The notes under the pieces are model-generated. The model did not search any database. It was not told the DNA's origin and saw only the letters and a list, made by a program, of their open reading frames with translations. The position numbers were made by a program, and so were the translations under genes. 15,103 nucleotides of DNA from positions 1 through 15,103 of the forward strand of contig JBMNUB010000060.1 in NCBI GenBank assembly GCA_050946055.1, given 5' to 3'. Positions 1 to 5,833 of the stretch are shown in pieces. The DNA is from Fimadaptatus sp050946055. Lineage in GTDB: Bacteria > Bacillota > Clostridia > Christensenellales > Aristaeellaceae. Position 1 is the stretch's first letter; each line of letters starts with the position of its first letter.

Positions 1-54
1 CTTGCTGCTTTGCCTCATGGGCAGGCTGGCTTGCACACCGCCGCGATATGCGCA

Positions 55-1509
55 TCACTTCACCGCATCCAGCTCCCACTTGCGCAGCTCGTCTATCGTG
101 AATCTGCCGGCAAAGCTGATGCCGCGCGCATCGTGCTTGGGGAAGTTCAGCGTGGACAGCGCTATCGCGCCGCCGTTTACGAACACCTCCACCGAGCAGG
201 TGTCCACGAATATGGTCAGGCGCAGCGCGCGCATACTGCCCGGCACTATCGCCTGCGAGGCGGGCTGGCCGTCGGACTCGCCCACGGCATAGCCGCCGCG
301 CGTGCGGTCGCAGCTTATCACGCGGGTGTCGGGGTCGTAGCGCACGGCGAAGTACTCATTGCCGGTGCGCATAAGCTGTATCTCCAGCTCATTGCCGCTC
401 TGCGGGGTCAGCTCCAGCTCCAGCTCGTAGCGCCTGCCCTCCAGCCCCTCTATGTATGTCTCGCCGTCTATCGCCACGCCGCGCACGCCGAACTCCTCGC
501 CGCGCAGCGACTCAAGCTCGCTCAGCGGCTTCTGATACATGCGCTCGCCCTGCACGCTCAGCTCGCGCGGCAGCGAATACATGCCGCACCAGTTGTGCCC
601 CAGATACTGCGTGGGCGCGTCGTGTCCCCACATGTGCAGCCAGCCCAGCATCACCCGCCGTCCGTCGGGCGTAAGCACGGTCTGGGGGGCGTAGAACTCC
701 GCGCCGTTGTCGGCGGCCTCCATGGCCTCGGGCAGGAAGCGGCCACACTGCTCCTGACCCAGCAGATACACAACCGGCTGAGTGCTGGGGAAGCGCAACC
801 CCTCCTTGGGCAGATCTATGGCGCAGGTTATCATGGCCTTGTGGCCGCTAAGCTCAAAGTAGTCCGGGCATTCGGGCATGCTGCCTATGCCTTCGAGGAA
901 CACGCCGTCGCAGCGCCATGTCATGAGGTCGGCGCTGGAGAAGCTCAGCTGGCGACCATTTTCCGGGCCGCGATTGGCGACTATGGCGCGCCAGCCCTGC
1001 TCGGTGCGCATGAGCTTGGGATCGCGGAAGTCCACCGCCGAGCTGCCCTCGGGCAGGCATGCGGCGCTTATCACGGGGTTGCGCGCGCACTTTTCAAAGT
1101 GTATGCCGTCGCTTGAAAAGGCCAGACACTGCTCCTGTATGGTCGTGCCAGATGCGTCCTTGTGTACGCCGGTGTACATAAGCACCAGCCTGTCGCCATC
1201 GGCTACGGCAGTGCCTGAGAAACAGCCCTCATTGTCGAACGGGCTGTCGGGCGCGAGCGCCGTACCCACCCAGTCCCAGCGCATAAGGTCCGGGCTTACC
1301 CAGTGGCCCCAGTGCATTGGCCCCCATACTGGCTTGTATGGGTAGAACTGGCAGAACAGATGATACTGACCCTTCCAGTAGCAGAAGCCGTTGGGATCGT
1401 TTATCCAGCCTATGGGCGGCGCGCAGTGATATGCGGGCATGAACTCAGCGTTGACTGAAGCGGCATTCTCGCGTATAAATCTGTCGGCATTTTCCACGGT
1501 ATAAGTCAT
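55..1509 (-). CDS. Glycoside hydrolase family 32 (sucrose-6-phosphate hydrolase / beta-fructosidase type)
   Basis: This 484-residue cytoplasmic enzyme probably cleaves beta-fructofuranosyl bonds in sucrose, sucrose-6-phosphate or short fructans. The GH32 landmarks are present. WINDPNG at 35-41 carries the nucleophile Asp38. FRDP at 161-164 carries the transition-state stabiliser Asp163. The EC motif in MPECPDYF at 211-218 carries the acid/base Glu213. The N-terminal part (about 25-330) fits the five-bladed propeller, and the C-terminal part (about 340-480), with a VEVFVNGG strand, fits the usual beta-sandwich. There is no signal peptide, so it acts inside the cell, which favours the ScrB/SacA type over a secreted levanase. 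Length is normal for the family. The start is fixed by AAAGGAG 9 nt upstream of the ATG. No sugar transporter or regulator lies beside it here, so substrate is inferred from family only. Confidence 0.93.
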   Translation of the reverse strand: MTYTVENADRFIRENAASVNAEFMPAYHCAPPIGWINDPNGFCYWKGQYHLFCQFYPYKPVWGPMHWGHWVSPDLMRWDWVGTALAPDSPFDNEGCFSGTAVADGDRLVLMYTGVHKDASGTTIQEQCLAFSSDGIHFEKCARNPVISAACLPEGSSAVDFRDPKLMRTEQGWRAIVANRGPENGRQLSFSSADLMTWRCDGVFLEGIGSMPECPDYFELSGHKAMITCAIDLPKEGLRFPSTQPVVYLLGQEQCGRFLPEAMEAADNGAEFYAPQTVLTPDGRRVMLGWLHMWGHDAPTQYLGHNWCGMYSLPRELSVQGERMYQKPLSELESLRGEEFGVRGVAIDGETYIEGLEGRRYELELELTPQSGNELEIQLMRTGNEYFAVRYDPDTRVISCDRTRGGYAVGESDGQPASQAIVPGSMRALRLTIFVDTCSVEVFVNGGAIALSTLNFPKHDARGISFAGRFTIDELRKWELDAVK

Positions 1510-1518
1510 TTACGACAG

Positions 1519-1525
1519 CTCCTTT
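1519..1525 (-). promoter_or_regulatory. Ribosome binding site of the GH32 gene
   Basis: The minus strand reads AAAGGAG, 9 nt before the ATG at 1509. This settles the start codon. Confidence 0.8.
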
Positions 1526-1569
1526 CGTACCTGTGTGAGGGCGCAGTGCAGCGCCGGTCTTATGACATT

Positions 1570-1599
1570 ATTGTATTTCTATATGGGCGCGCATGTCAA
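1570..1599 (-). promoter_or_regulatory. Sigma-A-type promoter of the GH32 gene
   Basis: On the minus strand there is a perfect -35 TTGACA (1594-1599) and a -10 TACAAT (1570-1575), separated by 18 bp. Transcription would begin near 1563, giving a leader of about 54 nt before the GH32 start. No convincing catabolite-repression (cre) site was seen next to it. Confidence 0.72.
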
Positions 1600-1703
1600 T
1601 GATATTTTTCTCAGCTATACTATGCCGCAAGCGCGCATAGCGGCGCATGTATATGGGCAGCATAACGCACCGGACATGGCGGTGCGTGCGCGATGTCTGC
1701 GCG

Positions 1704-1910
1704 ACATGAGCGTGGAAAGCTGCGAGCGCAGAGCATAAGCGCTATCCACACGGAATGCGATGGAGAGCGGCAGACAATCATGCGCGTGCGCGATTCTGCA
1801 TAACATGAGCGTGGAAAGCTGCGAGCGCAGAGCATAAGCGCTATCCACACGGAATGCGATGGAGAGCGGCAGACAATCATGCGCGTGCGCGATTCTGCAT
1901 AACATGAGCG
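1704..1910. repeat. 99-bp tandem repeat, two identical copies plus 9 bp of a third
   Basis: Positions 1704-1802 and 1803-1901 are identical over all 99 bp, and 1902-1910 begins a third copy. Sequence just before copy 1 (GCGTGCGCGAT at 1684-1694, also part of each unit) suggests an older, decayed copy. Each unit contains nested inverted repeats: CTGCG-AG-CGCAG (1720-1731 in copy 1), enclosed by GTGGA (1712-1716) and TCCAC (1745-1749). A transcript or extruded strand could therefore fold. Each unit also has CTATCCACA (1742-1750 and 1841-1849), one mismatch from a DnaA box. Function is unknown. The perfect identity suggests a recent duplication. Confidence 0.92.
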
Positions 1911-2190
1911 CGAGCCAAGTGCGCTGGGGAGGAACATGCTGCGCGGCGCATCAGCCCTGCAGCTAAGGCGCGCAAAGCGCAATGGCGGAACGCTTGGGCG
2001 CGGGACGGACAGCGGCCTTTTGCACGCCACGCAGGGCCTCATATGAGTGCGCTGAGAGCTTTCTGCACATGGGCGGGAGGCGGGCAAGACCGCGCTTTAT
2101 GCGCGCTGCACCCGGTGGCTGGCGGTAGCGGCATCGGAATTGCGCGCTGACCATTTTGCGCCACAATGCGTTTTAAAACTGTTCCATGGG

Positions 2191-2235
2191 CGTTCATGGT
2201 TCGTTCATACTATCTCTTAAAATCCTTGGTATACT
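2191..2235 (+). promoter_or_regulatory. Putative htrA promoter with paired CGTTCAT direct repeats
   Basis: A -10-like TATACT lies at 2230-2235, 25 nt before the htrA ATG, but no good -35 hexamer is correctly spaced. In its place are two exact CGTTCAT heptamers at 2191-2197 and 2202-2208, spaced 11 bp (one helical turn) and ending 21 bp upstream of the -10. That geometry resembles activator-dependent promoters bound by two-component response regulators. The promoter call and the regulator are inference. Confidence 0.4.
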
Positions 2236-2245
2236 ATCAAATGTC

Positions 2246-2251
2246 AGGAGG
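2246..2251 (+). promoter_or_regulatory. Ribosome binding site deciding the htrA start
   Basis: A perfect AGGAGG ends on the G of an in-frame GTG at 2251, so that GTG cannot be the start. The ATG at 2260, 8 nt downstream, is correctly spaced. Confidence 0.85.
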
Positions 2252-2259
2252 TGCTGAAC

Positions 2260-3564
2260 ATGAAGCACATGAATAGCGAAGATAAGAAGAGCGGAAGGCT
2301 CAATAAGGTCATCAGTCTCATAGCGGTAGCGGTGGTATTTACTATGGTAGGCACCGGGATAGGCGCCACTACGATGCGTTCCAGCGCGCTGGCCGAGGCC
2401 AACACGCAAAGCGAGCAGCAGACCGAAATCAAAAGCGAGATAAGCGATGCCGAAAGCCCGGCGATATCGGTATACGAAAAGTGCGCTGACTCGGTCGTGG
2501 GCGTTATAACCTACACTCAGCGCTGGGTGCAGTCGGCCAATGAGCTTCAGGAGTCCGAGGTCGGCGAAGGCTCGGGCGTGGTCATATCCGACGACGGCTA
2601 CATACTGACCAATAACCACGTGATCGCCGACGGCAATTACTACAAGGTGCTGTTGCCCAGCGGCGAAAAGGTCGAGGCCACTCTGGTGGGCGCGGACAGC
2701 GGCACCGATATAGCGGTGCTCAAGGTGGAAGGCCAGACGCTCAGCGCCATCGAAGTCGGCTCGTCCTCCGACCTCAAGGTCGGTCAGACCGTGATAGCGA
2801 TAGGCAATCCGGGCGGCAGTGTGCTGGCCAACTCGGTCACGCAGGGCATAGTCTCCGCGCTGGAGCGCGACATGGAGAATGCCTTCACCCGTCAGGTAAA
2901 GACCATACAGCACGACGCGGCCATCAACCCCGGCAACTCGGGCGGCGCGCTGCTCAACACCAAGGGTCAGCTGGTGGGCATAAACACCCTCAAGTACACC
3001 GGCAGCACCTATTCCAGCACTACTTATGAAGGACTGGGCTTTGCGATACCGATAGACACCGCCATGCCTCTGGCGCAGCAGATAATCGAGTACGGCGAGG
3101 TGCGCCGTCCGGCGCTGGGCATAACCTGCGGCACGTTCTCCGGCCCTGATGCGCCGGTCAGCAACTACCCGCCGGCCAGCGTAGTCATAAGCGAAGTCAC
3201 CGAGGGCGGCCCTGCTGCCGAGGCGGGCATAGAGGCGTTCGACTTCATAACCGAAGTTGACGGCCAGCGCATAACCTCGCTCAACGACCTGACCGCCGTG
3301 CTGGACTCCCATGAGGAGGGCGACACCATAAAGGTCACAGTGCTGCGCTACGACAACACCAACGCCATAATCTCCCTGCTCAACTCGCTCAGCTACGGGT
3401 ATAGCTACGGCAACAGCATATTCGGCGGATACGGCGGATATGGCGGAAACGGCGGAAACGGCGGCTACAATACCTCCAACAGGCTCACCTATCAGGAGAT
3501 GACCTTTGACGTTACGCTCAAGGTGCTGAGCCAGGCTGTTAATGAGAGCGCCGGCAATGACTGA
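2260..3564 (+). CDS. Membrane-anchored HtrA/DegP-type serine protease with PDZ domain
   Basis: This 434-residue extracytoplasmic quality-control protease degrades misfolded exported proteins. A short cytoplasmic segment is followed by one transmembrane anchor (about 17-38) and a low-complexity linker (about 45-65). The trypsin-like domain shows the catalytic triad: His120 in TNNHVIA, Asp150 in GTDIAVLKV, and Ser227 in INPGNSGG. A single PDZ domain begins near 285 (ALGI). In typical HtrA proteins the last PDZ hairpin is tight; here VTVLRYDN (359-367) and MTFDVTL (about 414-420) are separated by roughly 45 residues. These include five GG(Y/N)-type units at 389-403. Start chosen at 2260 from the ribosome site. 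The gene stands alone, with a terminator after it. Family assignment is certain; substrates are unknown. Isoleucine is mostly AUA. Confidence 0.95.
   Translation: MKHMNSEDKKSGRLNKVISLIAVAVVFTMVGTGIGATTMRSSALAEANTQSEQQTEIKSEISDAESPAISVYEKCADSVVGVITYTQRWVQSANELQESEVGEGSGVVISDDGYILTNNHVIADGNYYKVLLPSGEKVEATLVGADSGTDIAVLKVEGQTLSAIEVGSSSDLKVGQTVIAIGNPGGSVLANSVTQGIVSALERDMENAFTRQVKTIQHDAAINPGNSGGALLNTKGQLVGINTLKYTGSTYSSTTYEGLGFAIPIDTAMPLAQQIIEYGEVRRPALGITCGTFSGPDAPVSNYPPASVVISEVTEGGPAAEAGIEAFDFITEVDGQRITSLNDLTAVLDSHEEGDTIKVTVLRYDNTNAIISLLNSLSYGYSYGNSIFGGYGGYGGNGGNGGYNTSNRLTYQEMTFDVTLKVLSQAVNESAGND
3424..3468 (+). repeat. 9-bp coding repeat (Gly-Gly-Tyr/Asn units) in htrA
   Basis: Five in-frame 9-bp units of the form GGCGGA followed by TAC, TAT or AAC (the last GGCGGCTAC) encode a flexible Gly-rich loop at residues 389-403. 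Repeats of this kind change length by slippage without breaking frame. Confidence 0.85.
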
Positions 3565-3611
3565 TAGGAATAATCAGCCCATTAAGGCGACCGTGTGATA
3601 TAGAGTAATTA

Positions 3612-3657
3612 GCAAAGGCTCTGCCAGCAGATATCGTTTCTGTGGCAGAGCCTTTGC
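3612..3657 (+). terminator. Intrinsic terminator after htrA
   Basis: A perfect 15-bp stem (3612-3626 with 3643-3657) closes a 16-nt loop, 47 nt after the htrA stop. The following ATTTGTTAGTTG is only moderately T-rich. The next gene starts more than 200 bp away. Confidence 0.8.
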
Positions 3658-3820
3658 ATTTGTTAGTTGTGGGCGGTATCACGACGCATATCTTGCCGCT
3701 AGGCACATTTGTTTGCCGTGGGCTAATCAAGCTCCGCGCTTTGCGCACATAATATGTTCGCTCTGTGAAGTGGCAAGGCCTGCCGTAAGACAGAATTGCT
3801 TTCCCGCAACGACCACATCA

Positions 3821-3849
3821 TTGATTTTGCAGTATGTACACAGTACAAT
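3821..3849 (+). promoter_or_regulatory. Sigma-A-type promoter of the antitoxin-like gene
   Basis: A -35 TTGATT (3821-3826) and a -10 TACAAT (3844-3849) are separated by exactly 17 bp. The transcription start would fall near 3856, just before the ribosome site AGGAGG at 3865-3870. Confidence 0.65.
3835..3847. promoter_or_regulatory. Candidate autoregulatory operator over the -10 region
   Basis: A perfect inverted repeat, TGTAC-ACA-GTACA, overlaps the spacer and -10 of the promoter, and a related GTATTAC follows at 3851-3857. RelB/DinJ antitoxins are ribbon-helix-helix proteins that repress their own promoters through such palindromes. That this is the site is inference. Confidence 0.45.
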
Positions 3850-3880
3850 AGTATTACAAAATGAAGGAGGGTGAAAATGC

Positions 3881-4147
3881 ATGGCAATGGACGCCACCGT
3901 TCAGATACGAATGGACAAAGAACTCAAAGAGCAGGTGGAAGCGCTTTACAAAAGCATGGGTACAACTTTTGTCGAAGCGGTTCGCATCTTTGCGACACAA
4001 AGCCTGATAGAACAGGGTATGCCGTTTCAGATGAACAAGCACCCTCAGGCGTATGGCATAGCGGCAAGCTATGCAAATCCTGCTCTGATAGACCTTGAAA
4101 AGGATGCTTTCGCCCGAGCGATGGATGAAAAGCATTCTGCTGTATGA
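3881..4147 (+). CDS. RelB/DinJ-family antitoxin-like protein without an adjacent toxin
   Basis: An 88-residue protein with the RelB/DinJ pattern. A short beta strand (ATVQIRMDKELKEQ, about 5-18) is followed by two helices (VEALYKSMGTTFVEAVRIFA) and the typical LIEQGMPFQM segment, giving a ribbon-helix-helix DNA-binding domain. The C-terminal tail (about 52-88) is where such proteins wrap and inhibit their toxin. ATG 3881 lies 10 nt after AGGAGG (3865-3870); ATG 3887 is an alternative. An out-of-frame ATG at 3877 sits at a better distance and may dampen translation. The usual toxin gene is missing: only 135 bp separate it from pepC, and nothing toxin-like lies upstream. Its codons (AAA, GAA, TTT) are more AT-rich than its neighbours', suggesting acquisition from elsewhere. 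Confidence 0.82.
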   Translation: MAMDATVQIRMDKELKEQVEALYKSMGTTFVEAVRIFATQSLIEQGMPFQMNKHPQAYGIAASYANPALIDLEKDAFARAMDEKHSAV

Positions 4148-4216
4148 ACGCACATGGGAAAGTTGATTTCGCGCCGTGCGCATACCGCTTCGCTCTATAC
4201 TTCCACCCCACACATA

Positions 4217-4245
4217 TTGCATATTTTGCGCATATGGAGTACAAT
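4217..4245 (+). promoter_or_regulatory. Sigma-A-type promoter of pepC
   Basis: A -35 TTGCAT (4217-4222) and a -10 TACAAT (4240-4245) are spaced 17 bp. The start of transcription would be near 4252, giving a leader of about 30 nt. A second -10-like TATACT at 4256-4261 has no matching -35. Confidence 0.62.
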
Positions 4246-4282
4246 GAAGTCAGGGTATACTAAAGAGGAGGGTGAATGACCG

Positions 4283-5611
4283 ATGATAACTAATGATATG
4301 CTCAGGCGCTTCTCCGATGAGTTCAACGCCGATAAGTCCCATAAGATAGCCATGAACGCCGTTACGCAGAATGGCGTCACCAAGTCGGCGATGTCGCCTG
4401 CCGCGCTCAGCCGCGACGCACATCAGTTCTCCATAAACTTAAAGCAGGGAGAGATAACCAATCAGAAGTCCTCCGGCCGCTGCTGGATGTTCGCCGCGCT
4501 CAATACCATGCGCTTTGAGATAATCAAGAAGCTCAACCTTGAGACCTTCGAGCTGTCGCAGAACTATCCTCTGTTCTGGGATAAGCTGGAAAAGGCCAAC
4601 TACTTCCTTGAAAACATACTGGCAACGCTGGATGAGCCTACCAATGGCCGCATGATAGCGTGGCTGCTGTCCGCGCCTCTGGGCGACGGCGGCCAGTGGG
4701 ATATGTTCTGCGGTCTGGTCGAGAAGTACGGCGTAGTACCCAAGGATGCCATGCCCGAGACCGCCTGCTCCAGCGCAACCGGCGAGATGGACAAGTTCCT
4801 CACGCTCAAGCTGCGCGAGTACGCCTGCTCGCTGCGCGCTATGCACGCCAAGGGCTGCTCCATGGATGAATTGGCCGCCAAGAAGGAGGGCATGCTCTCC
4901 ACGATATACCGCATGCTGGCCATATGTCTGGGCGAGCCGCCCCGCAAGGTCACTCTGCAGGTGCGCGACAAGGATGACAACTTCCTGCGCGACAGTGACC
5001 TGACCCCGCAGGAGTTCTATAAGAAGTATGTGGGCTGGGATCTGTCCAAGTGCGTGAGCCTGATAAACGCGCCCACCGCCGACAAGCCCTTTGGCCGCAC
5101 CTTCACCGTCAAGTTCCTGGGCAGCGTGCATGAGGGCCGCCCGGTCAAATACTTGAACCTCACCTCCGACGCGCTCAAGCGCGCCGCCATAGCTCAGCTC
5201 AAGGATGGCCGTCCGGTCTGGTTCGGCTCGGACGTGGGTCAGTGGCTGGTGCGCACCGGCGGCATAATGGACACCGAGGCGCTTGAGATGGGTCAGCTGT
5301 TTGACACCGAGTTCCCCATGACCAAGGCCGAGCGCCTGGATTACGGCGAGAGCCTGATGACCCACGCCATGGTGCTGATGGGCGTGAACCTCGACGACGA
5401 GGGCAAGCCCACGCTCTGGCGCGTAGAGAACAGCTGGGGCAAGGATGCCGGCAAGGACGGCTACTACATAATGACCGACAAGTGGTTCGACGAATTCACC
5501 TATCAGGTGGTCGTGGACGAGAAGTATCTGACCGACGAGGAGCGCGAGCAGCTGAAGCAGGAGCCGATAACTCTGGAGCCGTGGGATCCCATGGGTTCGC
5601 TGGCGCGCTGA
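4283..5611 (+). CDS. pepC: Aminopeptidase C / bleomycin hydrolase family cysteine peptidase (C1B)
   Basis: A 442-residue cytoplasmic papain-like aminopeptidase that trims N-terminal residues from peptides; family members form hexamers. The catalytic residues are clear: Gln61 (oxyanion hole) and Cys67 in QKSSGRCWMF, His361 in MTHAMVLMG, and Asn383 in VENSWG. The C-terminal end, EPWDPMGSLAR, is typical of the family, whose extreme C-terminus reaches into the active site and enforces aminopeptidase action. Length is standard. The start ATG lies 11 nt after AGGAGG (4266-4271). An earlier ATG at 4276 opens only a five-codon frame, MTDDN, that ends across the pepC start. The gene is monocistronic, with its own promoter and terminator. 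Peptides from HtrA-type or cytosolic proteolysis could be substrates, but no specific link is visible. Confidence 0.96.
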   Translation: MITNDMLRRFSDEFNADKSHKIAMNAVTQNGVTKSAMSPAALSRDAHQFSINLKQGEITNQKSSGRCWMFAALNTMRFEIIKKLNLETFELSQNYPLFWDKLEKANYFLENILATLDEPTNGRMIAWLLSAPLGDGGQWDMFCGLVEKYGVVPKDAMPETACSSATGEMDKFLTLKLREYACSLRAMHAKGCSMDELAAKKEGMLSTIYRMLAICLGEPPRKVTLQVRDKDDNFLRDSDLTPQEFYKKYVGWDLSKCVSLINAPTADKPFGRTFTVKFLGSVHEGRPVKYLNLTSDALKRAAIAQLKDGRPVWFGSDVGQWLVRTGGIMDTEALEMGQLFDTEFPMTKAERLDYGESLMTHAMVLMGVNLDDEGKPTLWRVENSWGKDAGKDGYYIMTDKWFDEFTYQVVVDEKYLTDEEREQLKQEPITLEPWDPMGSLAR

Positions 5612-5660
5612 ATGCAGATATGAACATCGCTTTATGCGGCGCATGAAGTGAGATGCAAGG

Positions 5661-5706
5661 GGGCGCTGCTGTACAGCCGGCAAAGGCTGACGGCAGCGCC
5701 CTTTTA
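5661..5706 (+). terminator. Intrinsic terminator after pepC
   Basis: A 9-bp GC-rich outer stem GGGCGCTGC/GCAGCGCCC (5661-5669 with 5693-5701) encloses an inner CAGCC/GGCTG pair and is followed at once by TTTTAT. It lies 50 nt after the stop. Confidence 0.85.
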
Positions 5707-5833
5707 TAGGTCCAATGCACATGGACACGCGCTGGAAGGCGGCGCATAATGCATGTGGACAGCGCGTGATTGGCGCGTAGGCACCGACATGAGCTAATGC
5801 GCGCATGCGGCGGCGCGCATATAAGTGGCAGGC

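Larger units (their letters stand above)
1510..2259. other. Gene-free stretch between GH32 and htrA
   Basis: About 750 bp with no credible gene. It holds the GH32 promoter, a small perfect inverted repeat (CGCACCG 1666-1672 with CGGTGCG 1680-1686), the two-copy 99-bp tandem repeat, and the htrA promoter region at its right end. Open frames here (for example 1615-1905 and 1620-2087, minus) exist only because 99 is a multiple of three, and they lack ribosome sites. I see nothing else assignable in 1911-2190. Confidence 0.75.
3565..3880. other. Intergenic stretch between htrA and the antitoxin-like gene
   Basis: It holds the htrA terminator (3612-3657) and the antitoxin promoter, operator and ribosome site (3821-3880). 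Nothing assignable is seen in 3658-3820; in particular there is no frame resembling a RelE, YafQ or PIN-type toxin. Confidence 0.65.

Noticed and set aside
1..54. A further minus-strand gene starting at ATG 18 after GH32
   Set aside because: Only a few codons are visible and no ribosome site precedes it.
10..1116. 368-codon plus-strand frame opposite GH32
   Set aside because: Shadow of a clear GH32 gene; its product is Ala/His/Leu-rich nonsense typical of antisense frames.
1742..1849. Replication origin based on two near DnaA boxes
   Set aside because: The two CTATCCACA words are just the same site in the duplicated unit. There is no box cluster, AT-rich unwinding region or dnaA gene.
1615..2087. 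Minus-strand frames encoding a repeated 33-residue peptide
   Set aside because: They arise because the 99-bp repeat is a multiple of three. No ribosome site, and three frames are open at once.
2194..3312. 372-codon minus-strand frame opposite htrA
   Set aside because: Shadow of htrA, which has a full protease triad. No ribosome site and no recognisable protein.
5714..5781. Possible 34-bp direct repeat after the pepC terminator
   Set aside because: Beyond the shared AATGCA and TGGACA words only about half the positions agree, which is too weak.
4439..5806. 455-codon open frame on the minus strand opposite pepC
   Set aside because: The plus-strand pepC frame has complete catalytic motifs, a promoter and a ribosome site. 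The opposite frame is kept open by GC-rich third positions and its product is low-complexity.
5797..5820. Inverted repeat ATGCGCGC/GCGCGCAT as terminator of the 441-residue gene
   Set aside because: There is an 8-bp stem but no T-run on either side, and GCGC-rich words are common here by chance.
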